This document shows positions 1 through 13,489 of a stretch of DNA of 64,000 nucleotides, piece by piece. Position numbers and translations under genes: made by a program. Source of the stretch: Turritopsis dohrnii (lineage: Eukaryota > Cnidaria > Hydrozoa > Anthoathecata > Oceaniidae); the NCBI GenBank assembly GCA_027922465.2, contig BQMF02000292.1, positions 62,001 through 126,000 on the forward strand, in the 5' to 3' direction. The notes beneath the pieces are model-generated. The model saw only the letters and a list, made by a program, of their open reading frames with translations, was not told the origin of the DNA and made no database searches. Every line of letters starts with the position of its first letter. Position 1 is the stretch's first letter.

Positions 1-26
1 ACAACCCAAAGTGCTTTCAAAATACA

Positions 27-2326
27 TTGACTGTGTCAACGGGACTTTCAGATTGTCATAAAATGTCTGCCACAGTTTTAAAATCTTCTTTCAAAAAAAC
101 TAAACCAAAAGAAATCTTTTACCGTGATTATAAACACTTCAATGAACAATCTTTTAAAACTGACTTACGGTATAATCTATCGGGCTTAGAACCCGATTAC
201 ACACTTTTTGAAACTGCATTTTTAAACGCATTAAATAAACATGCTCCTATAAAGAAAAAAATGCTTAGAGCAAACCATGCCCCTTACATAACCAAACCAT
301 TAAGAAAAGCTATAATGAAACGGTCGCAGCTCGAAAATAAATACTTAAAACTTAAATCTGAGGAAAGTAAAAATCGATACAAAAAGCAAAAAAACTATTG
401 TAGTAGACTGTATCGAAAAGAAAAAAAGAAATATTACAACAATTTGAATTTAAAGGATATCACTGAAAACAAACGCTTTTGGAAAACTGTAAAACCTTTC
501 CTTTCCGATAAAGGTACTTCTACAGCAAAAATCACTCTAGTAGAAAATAATGAAATCATCGCTGAAGACGATGACGTTGCTAGTGTCTTTAACAACTTTT
601 TCCAAAATGCTACAAAATCTTTAAACGTACAAGAAAATAAATTTTTGCTGACAAACACAAATGGTATAGTTGATCCTATCCAGACAGCAATTAAAAAGTT
701 TGAAAACCATCCAAGTATACTTGAAATTAAAAAAAAGTGAGAACTGAATCATGCTTCGACTTTAAGAAAATAAGTACTATTGACATCGTCAATGAAATAG
801 CCCAATTAAACTCCAACAAAATAGGCACTCAGGGAAACATACCTCCAAAAATCTTAAAATTAACTGCTGAAACTTCCAGTGTAGCTTTGAGAGATATCTG
901 GAATAACCAAGTTATACACAATAGTAACTTCCCCAACGAATTAAAGTTAGCCGACATCACACCTGTCTTCAAAAAGGAAGACGCAACAAGTAAAAAAAAT
1001 TATAGACCCATAAGTGTTATTCCTACAATATCAAAAATCTTTGAACGAATCATGCAATCACAACTTCTTCCTTTTATGGATAAACTTTTATCTCCGCATC
1101 TTTGTGGATATAGGAAAGACTATAGCGCACAAACCGCTTTGGTAAATATGATTGAAACAATCAAGAAATCCTTAGACTCTAGAGGTTTTTCAGGAGCAAT
1201 ATAAACTGATCTCTCAAAAGCATTTGACACAATTAACTATGACCTTCTTTTGGCAAAATTATATGCGTACGGCTTCAGTTTTGATTCCTTAAAAATAATC
1301 TCTAGTTATCTAAAAAACCGTTGGCAAAGAACTAAGATCAATACAGCTTTTAGTTCCTGGTCAGAGCTTCTACAAGGAGTTCCTCAAGGCTCTGTACTAG
1401 GACCAATCCTATTCAATATTTATTTGAATGACTTATTCTTTATCTTGCCAACGTGTGATGTTTGCAATTTTGCAGATGACACAACTCCCTACATAAGTGA
1501 CCTCAATTTGGAAAATATGTGCTTCCAACTTGAACATGATAGTGCCCTTCTCGTTGATTGGTTTGAGTATAACTATATGAAAATAAATACAAACAAATGC
1601 CATCTTCTAGTCTTTGGCAAAAAAGTAGAACATACGTTTGTATCACTAAATAATAATATTATATGGGAAGAAAACAAAGCGATGCTTCTGGGCGTTACCC
1701 TAGATAATCAGCTTGAATTTGATAAACATGTGAAAAACATTTGCACAAAAGCAGGTCAAAAATTAAGTGCCTTAAGCCGAATGATGAAGGAACTAAACTT
1801 CCATAAAAAGAAGGTAATCCTTAAGTCTTTCTTTGAGTCACAATTTGCATATAGTCCTCTTGCCTGGATGTTCCATAGCAGAGAATCTAACAATAAAATA
1901 AACCAACTTCATGAAAGAGCACTAAGACTCCTGTATAATGATTACCATTCAACTTTTGACGATTTATTAATAAAGGACAACTCTGTTACAATCCACCACA
2001 GGAACATTCAAAAACTTGCGGTAGAAATGTTTAAAGTAGTACGAGGGCTTGCTCATAAAACATTTGCCAATTTATTTGAAGTCAATAGACAAAACAGGTA
2101 TAGTTTCCGTTTTAAAAACTACTTCAAATTACCTAATGTACACACAGAACTTAAAGGCAAACATTCAATTAGGTATCTCGGCCCTAAAATTTGGAACATA
2201 ATTCCGGAGCACATCAAAAATGCAAGCACTCTAGAAAACTTCAAACATGAAATAAAATTCTGGAAACCAACAAACTGTCCTTGCAGACTTTGCAGGGATT
2301 ACATTGCTAATGTAGGATTTATTTGA
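27..2326 (+). pseudogene. Non-LTR retrotransposon (LINE) reverse transcriptase, broken
   Basis: This is the reverse-transcriptase ORF of a Jockey/CR1-like LINE, which copies its own RNA into DNA at a nicked target. Visible RT blocks in order are a KNYRPISV segment near 1000, DLSKAFDT at 1208, GVPQGSVLGP at 1375 and the catalytic FADDT box near 1470. The C-terminal region ends in a Cys-rich PCRLC motif shortly before the stop. The copy is dead. A frameshift falls in an A-run at about 730-740, joining the piece at 27-737 to the next frame. A TAA at 1202-1204 interrupts the frame just before DLSKAFDT. The 5' endonuclease would lie left of the window. Family assignment to a specific LINE clade is uncertain; RT identity is secure. 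Confidence 0.9.
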
Positions 2327-2443
2327 TGATTTAATGATTTATCTGATGTTATTTTTCGGTGTAAATAGACCAATTTATGTTGTGTCTGTATATATATGTA
2401 TATAATCTATATTCATATTGTAAACCAAAGTAAAATAAAGTGT

Positions 2444-2462
2444 TAATAATAATAATAATAAT
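2444..2462 (+). repeat. LINE 3' tail, (AAT)n
   Basis: Six AAT repeats follow an AATAAA-like segment about 115 bases after the RT stop. Short microsatellite tails are typical of CR1/Jockey-like LINEs and mark the likely 3' end of the element. Confidence 0.7.
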
Positions 2463-3395
2463 CGTTTGGCAAAACTGCTAAACTTTCTGTATTTTCCAGT
2501 AGATCTTAAACATCATCAATAGATGAACTTCTTAAATACATAATCCATTCTTCACTTAACTAATCCTCTCAACATCATAATTTATATAACCCATGTGCTT
2601 CATTTCCTTTTTAACAGATGAAAATATACAAAAACCTAATCATACTATGATGAAATCGAAGTAAAAACAAAAGAAACTAAAAGAAACTTCAAAAACATAT
2701 TTACCTTAAAAATAATAATTAAAAACACAAACGTAATGACAGAATTTGTATACCTAAAGAATATTTAACATATGAAAACATTCACATATGTGGAGCCATT
2801 TTATATTTCAGTACAATTGCTCAATGTATATAACAAAATAAACATCATCTTTTCTGCAGCCATTTTTAAACAACTTTCACTGCACTTCGCCCTTTGAACT
2901 GCACGTCTGAATAGTAAAACTTGATAACTCACTTACGCATGATCAACAATACAATAAAATACAATATAATAACAGTAAAAGTACAACAATAAAAGTTTTA
3001 AATATATATAAAAACTTTCTCGTTTCTTCTTCAAAAGAGCAGCAGAAATGACGAACCTTATTAACGAACGCCGTTGCTATGAATTTTTCGGCCAATCAAA
3101 ATAGCGCATTTTAAGAGTTTTCCTTTATTAGCCAATAAAACGATCAGCGCCGGGGCTTCCCCATATATAAGATCCTTTTGCAAAACCACCGTTCCCTAAT
3201 TTTAATGCAGTAGTAAAAGGTTTCATTTCGCCCTTTTTATTTGGGTATATACACCCATTGGCGAATGGACTAACTACCGCTATATGACCACGATTAAGAA
3301 GATTTTGACTGTAAATTTTGAAAAAAAACATCACTCCCTAAGTTAAATGTGTTGCACACGATTGCGAATTAGTATAAGTAGATTTATTTATTTTG
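2463..3395. other. Non-coding AT-rich stretch
   Basis: No convincing gene is seen. The small minus-strand ORF at 3128-3334 has no recognisable domain. The segment at about 3340-3380 (CTCCCTAAGTTAAA then GCGAATTAGTATAA) resembles segments near 39033 and 39229, so part of this stretch belongs to a dispersed repeat. Confidence 0.5.
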
Positions 3396-3640
3396 TAAAA
3401 CCAATCGTTGATCAGTACAGCAATACACTCAAAATTTATGGAGAAAAAACATCAACTTTTTATTAGCTTTTGTTTTAAAAAAGTCACGCGCTCTAACGTG
3501 GGTGCTATCAAACAGGGAGAGAATGGTTTCTCTTCTTAAAAAGTTCACACAGGAGGAGACAAAAAAGGCACGTGCTAAATGAATAAAGTGAATGAAAAAA
3601 AACGTTCGATCTGAAGCGTATAACAATTAAAAAAAGCAGG
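3396..3640 (-). mobile_element. Internal fragment of the non-autonomous Helitron family
   Basis: The sequence closely matches the internal part of the full copy at 25598-26427 (there at about 25741-25960), including the segments AAGTTCACAC and GGCACGTGCTAAATGAATAAA. Neither Helitron terminus is present. It abuts the hAT fragment that follows. Confidence 0.7.
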
Positions 3641-3655
3641 GCCCGCGCCTTCGGG

Positions 3656-4067
3656 ATGAAAAGTACTCGGATGACCATGGCATCTCTGCACTGCCTGCAA
3701 AAATCCAAGTTCTACGCTCCTATTTTTAAAAATGAAAAGGTTGCTCATTTCGAGGAGATAACAGACAATATAGCCAAATCAAGCGGCGCACTAGAAAGGA
3801 ATCTCTTTGGAAACATCATCAAGTTGATGAACCTAGTCCTTGTTGGTGCAGCTACAAGTGCAACACCCGAGCGATCATTCTCTCTTGCACGCAGATTGAA
3901 AACTTGGCTTCGAGCAACAATGACTCAAAATTGTTTCAACTCTTTGGCAGCTTTCTTTTCACAAAGAACTTACGGATAACATTTCTTTGGTAAATATAGC
4001 CAACGAATTTGTTGCCTTGAAACCATCTGGAAAAAATATTTTAGGAAAATTTGCGGATTCTGATTAA
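3656..4067 (+). pseudogene. hAT transposase C-terminal dimerisation domain, fragment
   Basis: The reading frame shows the hAT dimerisation signature (ATSATPERSFSLARRLKTWL). After a frameshift near 3950, a second frame carries an ELTDNISLVNIANEFV segment up to a TAA at about 4065. Only the last 130 or so residues of a transposase of about 700 remain, with no RNase H-fold catalytic part. It belongs to the same broad DUF4371/ZMYM1-like hAT group as the larger copy at 4711-15870 but lies on the opposite strand, so it is a separate insertion. Confidence 0.75.
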
Positions 4068-4710
4068 TGGTATATGTACTATATTGTTATAGTTTTAATT
4101 ACTTTGGAATTCTCTTTAAAAATGATTTAAAGATTACTGTAGCATGGGTCGCGGCGAGAATTTTGAAGTGGGCGAACCCGTAAATCATCGAAACATCCTC
4201 CCCTGGTTGGGGAGACGAAGAAAATTTTTAATCCGAAGATGCTCTGAGGGCCCTAATTCGACTATTTTAGCTTTAAGTTTTGAGTAGAAAAAGCATAAAT
4301 CTAAGGGTGAAAAACTGCTTTCTACAGTGTTTGCACTCATAATCCATAAAACTTGAAAATATACTCCCCTCACACAGAGGGTCCAAAAGATGTTGTATCT
4401 TAAATACGCCTTTTGAGCATCTTTTAGGTCCCCTGTGTCTACTGGGTAAGCTTATGCGTCAATATATGCATTAAGTAGAAAAGTAACCTCATCTTCAGGG
4501 CTTTTTTTATCTTAACGGAAAATGTCATGCGTGTTCAATGTGCTGCACAAAAAGAGATTCTAATGCCAAGTATATTCATTGAAATTACATTTCAAAAGAT
4601 AGATTTTTTTGGCATTTTATCACGACATTTCAATTTCAATTGTGACAATTAGGAGCAGTTGTAATTATTGGTTACTAAGAGTTATTGGTTAAGTTTGAAG
4701 CATGGCCAGT
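4068..4710. other. Non-coding flank of hAT copies
   Basis: No gene recognised. The stretch probably holds the 3' non-coding parts of the two hAT copies on either side. I could not place their terminal inverted repeats. Confidence 0.4.
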
Positions 4711-5081
4711 CTAAAAGTCTTTGTCACTGAAAATCCCAAATGTGATTTTTCGACTTGGTTGTTCCGAAACGAACTCATTTGCAATTTCAAATAATTTCAA
4801 ATTATCTAAAACTGTTTTGTAGCAGTTCATGCCGAGTGGGCACATGACATCAATCCAACGTTGGATATAAGTTGGATAAAGATCGGTGACGTCGCTTGAT
4901 CAAAATCGATGTTGTGCGAACGTTAGCAATTCGATATCGAATTTTGATATCGGACTAACGTTGGATTAACGTCGGAAACGTGGCCGGGCGTGCACTTAGC
5001 CGTCAGGTTCAAAATATTATACAGAACCGGAACAGCAAAAGAACAGCATTTCAATTGGCGCGAAAATTAAATGAGAGCAGC

Positions 5082-7001
5082 ATGGCGTCTTTGAAACAGT
5101 GGAGGAAAGGTAATCGTGGAGTAGCTGAGTTGCTTGCCGAATCTGTCTCTAGTAATAGTGATAATGTGCGTCTAAGTGACTTATCGGATACTGGTGAAAT
5201 TGAAAGCAGGAATTTTATCCCTTTATTGCCAAGCAATAATAGTAATGATGATGATGATGATACTGTGAGTTTAGGATCATTACTTAATGTAAGTGATAGT
5301 GGTGATTTGAGCAGTGAAACAGGTGAAGTTTCAGGTATTGAATCCTTAACTCTACCACAGAAACTTTCCTCCTGGGCCACACGCAATAAATTGACTAGGT
5401 CATCTGTTAATGAACTTTTGGAAATTCTCAATGATTGCGGAATTAAGGATCTTCCGAAGGATTGTCGTACTTTGTTAAACACACCTAGAATTGTTATAAG
5501 TGAAAAAAAATGTGGTGGTGATTATATTTATGTTGGTCTGAGAAAGGGAATTTCAACTATCCTTGAGAAATGTTGTAATACAGATTTTAATGTTATTAAT
5601 TTGATAGTCAATGTTGATGGCGTTCCAATTTTCAAAAGTACTGATAGTCAGCTTTGGCCAGTTCTTTGCAAATTTGCACATTTTACACCATTTCTTGTGG
5701 CTGCCTATTATGGTACAAAAAAGCCTTCTTCATGTAGGGAACTCTTATTTGATTTCCTAGAAGAATATAAGAGTTTGGAAAAAGAGGGTCTTTCTATTTT
5801 CGAGAAACATTTCCAGGTTGCAATTAAATTTTTTTGTTGTGATGCACCAGCTAGACAACTTCTGAAAAGCATTAAGGGTCATGGCGGATATCATGCATGT
5901 GAGCGCTGTGAGGTTGTAGGCAGTTATGTTGATGTACGGGTTGTTTTTTGTGATTAGGATTCTGCTCTTCGGACAGATGAAGACTTCTCTTGTGTGAATT
6001 ACATTGGGAGTCATCAGTTAACACGAAGTTTTCTTCTTGATCATGATATCCCTTGTGTAAAAAATTTTGTTCTGGACTACATGCATTTGGTATGTCTTGG
6101 TGTGGTGAGACGATTATTGATATTTTTGAAAGAGGGACCAAGGGTTTGTCGTCTATCACGGCAACAAATAATGGAATTGTCTGAAAGATTGGTTCAGCTA
6201 AGAGGAACGTTTCCTAGTGAATTTGCTCGCCAGGCTAGGTCATTTGATGAATTAAAAAGATGGAAAGCTACTGAATTCCATCAATTCTTACTGTATAGTG
6301 GTCCTGTTGTTTTAAAAGGAATAATACCAAAACAACTTTATGAGCATTTTATGGCCTTGAGTATTGCTATCAGAATTTGTTGCTTTTCTGATTTTGAAAA
6401 AATAAATAGCTTTGTTGATTATGCTCAAGGGTTACTTGAATGGTTTCTTAGTAAAGCTGTAGAGTATTATGGGACAAGTTTTATAAGTTATAATGTGCAT
6501 AATTTGATTCACTTGCCTCTTGATGTGAAAAATCATGGTTTTAGCCTAGATGAACTGTCTGCATTTGATTTTGAAAATTATTTGCAAATATTGAAAAACT
6601 TAGTCCGCACTTCTAACAACCCTTTGAGCCAGGTATTTAAACGTCTATGTGAAAAGGAAAATGCAATGCAAACTGTTTCTAAGAAACAGATTTTTGATAA
6701 AATAAGACATGGTGATAGAGATGGATGGTTTTTGACACACGATAAAAACTTGGTTTGTGCAACTGAAGTGATAAGTGATGGAACATTTCTTTGCAATGTT
6801 ATTCAACTGCATCAGTTAAGTCCATTGTTTTCTAAGCCCTGCAGTTCTGATGATATGGATATATTTGTTAGTAAAAAACAATTTTCTACCAAAAGAAAAT
6901 TGTATAGTAAATCAGATTTCAAGCAAAAAGTTGTTTGTATACCAAGGGAAAATACATTTGTATATATCCCCTTTGTTCATTTGGCCAAATTTGAGTCATA
7001 A
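5082..7001 (+). pseudogene. CACTA-like transposase, one nonsense codon
   Basis: This is the DDE transposase of the enclosing element. The frame is open from ATG 5082 (a longer frame without ATG reaches 4980) to 7001, apart from one TAG at 5955-5957. Seen in order: an acidic Ser/Asp-rich N-terminus, NVDGVPIFKS (first Asp candidate, near 5615), CDAPAR near 5840, KGHGGYHACERCEV (zinc-binding CxxC, near 5880-5920), then LDYMHLVCLGVVRRLL (near 6075-6120) and a helical C-terminus. The CxxC between the second and third catalytic positions is typical of the CACTA/EnSpm superfamily in animals. Since the frame continues in register across the TAG, the copy looks recently inactivated. Catalytic residue assignment is inference. 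Confidence 0.8.
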
Positions 7002-7292
7002 TATTGCAATAAGTCTTCACTTCCTTTCCGTAGTTTTATGTAGCAATAAGTTCAAAATTTGATGTTTTTTACTTCACCAGTATACTTTGAATTGAATTGA
7101 TTTATATTTATGATTTCTTATTTCATTGCGAATTCCCTATCATTTAAATAATCTGAAATCATACATAAAAACATTTTTGGTCTTTTAAATTCACTCACCA
7201 TTTATTAAGATGACATTTTTAATTGTTCAAATTGTTTCTTTATCTGTATGTTAAAATTTAAATAGTAATTTAATAAAGCAACTCAGCTCCAC

Positions 7293-9169
7293 ATGTCTTA
7301 TTCCCGAGCTGTTTGGTTGGAAGATGGAGAGGAGTATGAGGGAACAATTAGCTCAAGTTAAGAAAGCTTTCCTTCATCGTGAAGACCCACAAAAAGATTG
7401 GAAGAAATACCGATTCGTTAAAACTAAAGTAACTGGTAAGCTTTCTGTAATTTATTAATTTAATTGATAATTTTAAAATGAAGGTTGAAATTTAGGCCTC
7501 CAAAATGATATATGTATATATACTCAATAGGATCGAAAGAATTTTGTGATGATTGTTCAGACTTCACGACTGATGTCAATGAAGATGATTACAACAGTGA
7601 TGAATGCCAGGAGACAGGTAAAAGTTAACTTATTCAATAATTTCTTAAATGAATGAAAACAACAGTAATCATTTGGGAAACTCTGAAAGTCTATATTTTA
7701 AATATGATATGATCATTATTAATTTTAAGACTGATAGATAATGCTTTTATCTCCTATTGATCTTTTTCCTTATTTAGTAACTGCAACTAAATCAAATAGA
7801 GAAATACCAGTATTTCCACTATCAAGAAAGAGGGAACGATCAAGGTCTCCTGTTTCTAGTCCATCAGGTGAGTCCAAATTTACAACCAGGTAACAAGTTG
7901 TATAATTTTGCAGTTACAAATCAATTTTGACATTTGTGCTCTTTTTTGAAAGACCAAAAAATCTATATTTAACTTTATAATTTCTCCTTAATTCAAATAT
8001 TTGTAACTAGTCATTGGAAACAATGGACTGATCACATTAACTAAATTTTTTTTATTAGTTGAAAGCAAGTCCAGCCGGTTTAAGAACCCAAACGTTAATA
8101 GCACCCTTCCAGGTGGTTTCCTGATTTCGTCGAGATCCTTTTCTGAAAGCAACAAGCAATCTTCACGCAGTCCTTTATCGCATGCAAGGAAAGATAGTTT
8201 AGAGTTCAATATGAAGGGTTTTCCATTATCAACTGCAGGTATATTTATAAAATATGTTATTGAAGCATAAAGTGAAACTAGAAGTTTATTTCAGTCATTA
8301 GATGTTTACCATATTATTGGTATTGGTGTCATTATCGTTTAGAATACCAATACAGATCGTTGAAAATTTTAAAGGAAATTAGAGATGCAGTTGTTAGCAA
8401 AAGTTGTTCCTGCTCAAATTCCGAACTCGCTAATCTGATGTCAGAGACAGTCAGATTTGCAGATATGTCTGACCTTAAGGCATTTGATGAAGAGTTACGG
8501 GCAAATGTAACTGTGTACAAAGAATTAGTAAGGCGTTCAGTTTATGAGTTATTATTTAGTTAGTAGGTTATCTAAAACAGTGTTTGAGGAAGTTTCGGAA
8601 AATATGTTAGACTTTTTTGCATTGTAAGTTGTTTTTATAGGTATCGAAATTTGTCAAAGTTGGTGGCTCAACATTGAAGGAAAATGTTAAAAATATTATG
8701 GAAATGTAAGATTTCTTTCTTTTTTAATTATTCCCCTCTATAGCAGCATCAATTTTACTATTTATCTTGACTTACTTTTGTTCAGGATTGCGGACGATAT
8801 ATTGTTAATGCATTTCAATATGAATGGAAACAACAGAAAAGAACGCGGGAAAGATGTTATAAAGAAAGAAAGTTTCCGAAAATTAAAAGTTTGTGATGCT
8901 ATCATCGGTAATTAATGCTTAAGTATTATTGCGATATTTAGATGTTTAGGGTATTGGAGTGCAAGGAGTAAAGGATAAATGTTTTGCTTGTGAAAAAAAA
9001 ATCGGGAGTAACCTTCTTTCTTGATGCTTTTTTAGATGCCGCTTTAATCAAGAATAAAGGAGCTTCGCAGGCTGAAGTGAAAGATGTTATTGCTTCGGTT
9101 TTACGATATGCCCCAGACAAAGTCGATTTTAAAGATGGGGGCAGAAAGTTTTCTCACCAGACCAGATAA
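7293..9169 (+). pseudogene. DUF4806-like second gene of the CACTA-like element
   Basis: A chain of small exons follows the transposase in the same direction. They lie at about 7293-7434, 7534-7617, 7778-7866, 8058-8238, 8342-8563 and then pieces to 9169, most bounded by GT and AG. The first encodes AVWLEDGEEYEG, the middle exons are Ser/Arg-rich (RKRERSRSP), and the last parts carry a C-terminal pattern ending EVKDVIASVLRYAPDK. That end resembles DUF4806 proteins, which are common companions of such transposases. Frameshifts near 7345 and stops near 8660 and 9000 suggest decay. The role in transposition is not known. Confidence 0.5.
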
Positions 9170-10798
9170 TTTCCAAGAAAATATGCTTAAAAAAAAACCG
9201 AAAATGTCTTTTTCCTTGTAGACGAGCCTTCTTTAGCAGCCCATGTATTAATTTGGCTTTTGTTTGTCAACGTTATCTAACACTGAATTAACATTCTAAC
9301 ATTAAAGCAACGTCTGCCTATCCTAAAACCCATGTTTATTTAACATCGAATTAACGTCGTTTAACATCATGCCACGTTGTACCGACGTTGTACCGACGTT
9401 ATCCAACATCATCCGATGTTGTGCCGATGTCATTTCCCGACGTCGTCTCAACGTCTAAATTCAACGTCAAAATAACATTTCCATTCAAACATCTATCTAA
9501 CGTTTTTCCAACATTAAATCCGATGTTGTTGCAACGTCGAACCAACATCGATTGCCCACTGGGTGATTGACAATTGTTCAATCGCTTTTGTGTCATTCTT
9601 GACCGCAACCAGTTTTTTATTCTGCGTAACATTGAAAAAGATCTTTCCGGAGTTGCAGACGTTGCTCCACTTGTTAGCACGATTCTGAGAAGGCTGGAAA
9701 CATTTGACATGAACAGTCTTTTTTCTCGAGACAGTGACTTAAACTTTTCGAAACATCGAAGAAATCAATTGGCTGCTCGTCATTAGAAACTGTATGAAGA
9801 AGTTGAAGTTCTGCTCCGATCACATCTTCGTCATAATCACCATCATAATTTTTTTCAACAGCTTTAGATCCTCCTTTATATCCTCCTTTCTTGCAGATTT
9901 CAAAAACAACTGCTCTGTTTCAGCAAACATTTTAAACCCTGCCTGGTCAAATCTTTCCTTCACGGCATGAACAATGGAATCTAGAGCCTCGTAATAAATT
10001 GGTTTGTAAAAGTCATATGCTGTTTCAGGGTGGTAAGCTTCTCCTGTTGGTGTTGGGTTTCCTTCAACAAACTGCAGAATTGAATAATTTGGTCGTTTTC
10101 GTTTTTTAGGAGCTGCAGGTTCGGACACGGCACTTATCTTGTTTGCTGTATTTGTAATTTTTTCATAAAGAAGCTTGAAGTCACGCTCGTTTCTCATATT
10201 TTCCAAGAACTTAATTGTCATGTTTGCTAGCGCTTTTCCTTGTATAACTGACATCTTCTCCTTTTCGTTAGGTGAGAATTATTTTGTACTATCTCCAATA
10301 TCTTTGAACTGAGAAAACTAAGTTTTAAATTTCATAAGCTCACAAAATCTTTAAGGTAGAAAACCCCCCTAAAAATTTTAAAATTTCAAAAATAATTCTT
10401 TGACTTTATTATATGCAGAATTTATCGTAGAATACGATACTGAAAACCGCATATCAAAATGATAATTTGATTCTTAGTTATTTAGATTTATGTAGAGGTG
10501 TCTATCATAGATTAATACAACTTTATTGTTTTTTGGGGTCGGTTTTCCCCTGTTTCTTTTACCTTTTTAGTTTCAAAACGCGTACAAATCCACCCCGTTT
10601 TCCACTACGGAATTATTGAATGTCTTCTTTGCTTATATGATTTTCATCTGAACTAAAGGTAATGATTTAAAAGAAAAAAACTAGTTTAGTGAGAAAGGCA
10701 GTGGCAACAGAAAGTTATAAATCTGTGTATATTAGCTATCTCCATTCTGCTGGTTATTGGTGAATATAATTTATAGTTTTGAAATTTAAAACTGTTCA

Positions 10799-11110
10799 AT
10801 GGGAAAGGAAAGAACTAAGAGAAAAGGTTTCTGTGCAGTGGAAAACATTTATGATGGTGTTACCGTGGAAAAATTAGAATGTGTCGGTCACGTTCAGAAA
10901 CGTGTAGGTAGTACTAGGCTACGGGAACTCAAAAAGAAAAAAAAAGGTTTGGGAGGTAAAGGAAAATTAGCCAATGCTGTTATAGATAGACTCCAGAACT
11001 ATTATGGCATTGCTATAAGAAGTAACAAAGGTGATCTAGAGGGCATGAAGAAAGCAGTTCTTGCCTCCCTCTTCTTCGCTCATATCAGATATCTATCTAT
11101 CCTTAATTAA
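10799..11110 (+). pseudogene. Mutator-like (MULE) transposase fragment
   Basis: A short open frame contains VEKLECVGHVQKRVG, then KKKGLGGKGKLANAVIDRLQNYYGIAIR. This block recurs in Mutator-like transposase proteins of marine invertebrates, recalled from family knowledge and not searched. Only about 100 residues are present, so it is a captured or inserted scrap inside the larger DDE element. Confidence 0.5.
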
Positions 11111-11638
11111 CTCTTTTCATGGAACTTTGTTAAGATGATTTCTCTCAATACTTGTGCAAAGAATACAGGGTTTTCAACTTTGCCGCCATTTTGAATGGTA
11201 ACCATGGCAACATATTATGAAAATTTCTTGTTTTTATTTTTCGTTTTGTATATGCTATCTAATAAAACAAGTATCAAACCTTTTCAATAATGTAATTGGA
11301 TATTAGGGGTAAGGGGGTGTTTCTACCTTAAAAAACCTTTCTATTGAAAATTACTTGGTACCTTTTGAATACATCGTATTTGGAACACCTGACAAAAAAT
11401 TATTTCAAAATTGCTAGTACCCACTCTCCTCCAGGGAAAATTTGCAATTGGAGATAGAACAAAATAGTAGCGAAACAAGTGATATTTTTTAGAATTATCT
11501 TGTTTTAACTCCGTTCTCTTGAAAAATCACCGTTATCTGACAAAAAATATTTTAACCAGTACGAAAAACATCAATTTTCCTCTATTGTTGCTTCTATGTA
11601 TATCCCTTGGAGTTGCTTGAGCACTCCAAAATCCTTAT

Positions 11639-13489
11639 TTGGACTTTATAAAAGCTTTATTTCTGGTCAGAATGCGGAACAACCATTCTATGTTTTTAAA
11701 CATTTTTAAGCGAATTGAACATTGTCATAAATTTGAACAGTTGAACAGAATGGATTTTTCAAACTCTGTTAAAAGACCTCCATCACATGGTGGCATCTCT
11801 ATAAAAAGAAAACGTAATTCAGATACGTGGAAGCAAAACATTCATAAAAAGAGACGACAGTCAGGAAAAGCCTATATCAACAGCAAAGGGGAAAATGTTC
11901 CAGCAAAAGAAGTGAAAACTAGAAAAGATTGTACAAATTGCTGTAAGTTTAAATGTTCTCAGAACTTTACTGATGAGGATCGGCAGAACGTTTTTCGAAG
12001 CTTTTGGGACATGGACCAGTAAGAACAGAAACATTTTATTAATAAGACAACCGAGCGTCACCAGAAACAACGCTGCAGAACGAATAAAGGAAAAGACTCC
12101 CGCAAAACGTTTTCCTACTTTTATCACTTTTGCATCACCGAGGGAACTCAGATTCGCGTTTGCAAAGAAATTTATCTCGCCACATTAGATATCAACGCTC
12201 GTAGAGTTTCCTATTTGCACGAAATTAAAGATACAGAAACATCAGTTCCGGCAAAGTCAAAATGGGGAAAACACACCAAAAAGAAGCTTCCTGATGAATG
12301 CAAGCAATCCGTAAGGGTCCGTAAGGGTTGAATCACATTACTGTAGAAGTGTAAAGAGGAAAGAGTATTTAGAAAGCAGTTTGAACTTACATAAAATGTA
12401 TGAACTGTATCAGAGTTACTGTGAAGAAAAGGAAATTGTGCCTGCAAAGTTACATGCTTATCGAAACATTTTCAACCATGAATTCAATATTGAATTCCAA
12501 AAGCCAAAAAAGATCTTTGTGATCTTTGTTATGAATTTAACAACACAAGTCACCCATCAGATGAGCTGATTGCAAAATACAACAGCCACGTTACATCTAA
12601 AAATGACACCAGGGCTGAACGAAAACACGATCGTGAAATTAAAGATAAAAAGGTAGCTGTTGTTTGTATTGACTTAGAAAATGTTGTTACCTTGCCAAAA
12701 TCTAACGTAGGAAGCTTCTACTACAAAAGGAAGCTTTCACAATACAACTTGACGGGGCATTGCTTATTAAACAAGAAAGGTTATTGTGTGCTTTGGCATG
12801 AGGGCCATGCTGGCAGAGGAGGGAATGACATTGCCAGTGCTACAACGTCAATGATGGAAAGGATTTTTAAGGATCTTCCGGCCATTGAAAAATTTATATT
12901 TTGGTTTGACTCGTGCGTTCCACAAAATCGAAACAGTTATATGTCTGCTGCTCTTCGAGAGTTTATTACTATGCATCCAGAGATAAATATAATCGAACAG
13001 AAATTTTGTGAACCTGGTCATTCCAGCATTCAAGAAGTGGATAATATACATAGTCAAATTGACAGGGCTTTGTCTCCAGCTGAGATATTTTCTCCACTTG
13101 GGTTGGTGCGAATGCTACCAAATGTCAATCAAAAACATCCATTTGTGGTAATACAAATGCAATCAGACAACATCAAGAACTTCAGTAAAGTTGCTGCATT
13201 GCTTAATAATAAATTTGTTCCGTATTTTTCAATCAAAACAGTTGTTTATCGCAAAAACACTCCTAACCATGTCTTCTATAAAGAGAAATTTACTGATTCT
13301 TTTAAACAGGCAAAACTGACCAAGAGTCAAAAAAACAGAAAGTCTACGCACAAACCTCCAGAAATCTCGTTTGCGAAAGTTTTGAAAGCCGAAAGATTAC
13401 TTTCAAAGGCAAAAAAGGACGATCTTGAGATTATGTTTGCCTATATGCCTCCTGTTGGTGTTGCTTTTTACAAAATTATTTTAAAGTGA
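11639..13489 (+). pseudogene. Degraded DDE-type transposase
   Basis: Three stretches in compatible order make up one protein. The N-terminal part (11639-12310) is basic with a Cys cluster (CTNCCKFKCSQ) and one in-frame TAA at 12020-12022. The middle part (about 12360-12600) holds HEFNIEFQKPKKDLCDLCY across a frame change. The open C-terminal part (12692-13489) has SFYYKRKLSQYNLTGH, WHEGHAGRGGNDIAS, FWFDSCVPQNRNS and CEPGHSSIQEVDNIHS. Asp residues in CIDLE (near 12670) and WFDSC, plus acidic residues in EPGHSSIQEVD, fit a DDE/D triad, which is inference. The family is widespread in invertebrates, but I cannot name it with certainty. The enclosing inverted repeats make it the probable mobilising enzyme. 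Confidence 0.6.

Larger units (their letters stand above)
4831..9565 (+). mobile_element. CACTA/EnSpm-like DNA transposon inserted in the hAT gene
   Basis: The ends share the terminal motif AGTGGGCA: CATGCCGAGTGGGCA reading in from the left and CACCCAGTGGGCA from the right. They are followed by many subterminal copies of ACGTTGG/ACGTCG-type motifs (4850-4978 and 9260-9560). Short terminal repeats beginning CA plus subterminal repeats are the CACTA layout. Two genes lie inside, a transposase and a DUF4806-like gene. The flanks on both sides are hAT coding sequence in the same frame sense. The exact target duplication could not be fixed. Confidence 0.75.

Noticed and set aside
3128..3334. Minus-strand 68-residue ORF ending SPGADRFIG
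   Set aside because: Open but with no recognisable domain, no neighbour support, and within a dispersed repeat region.
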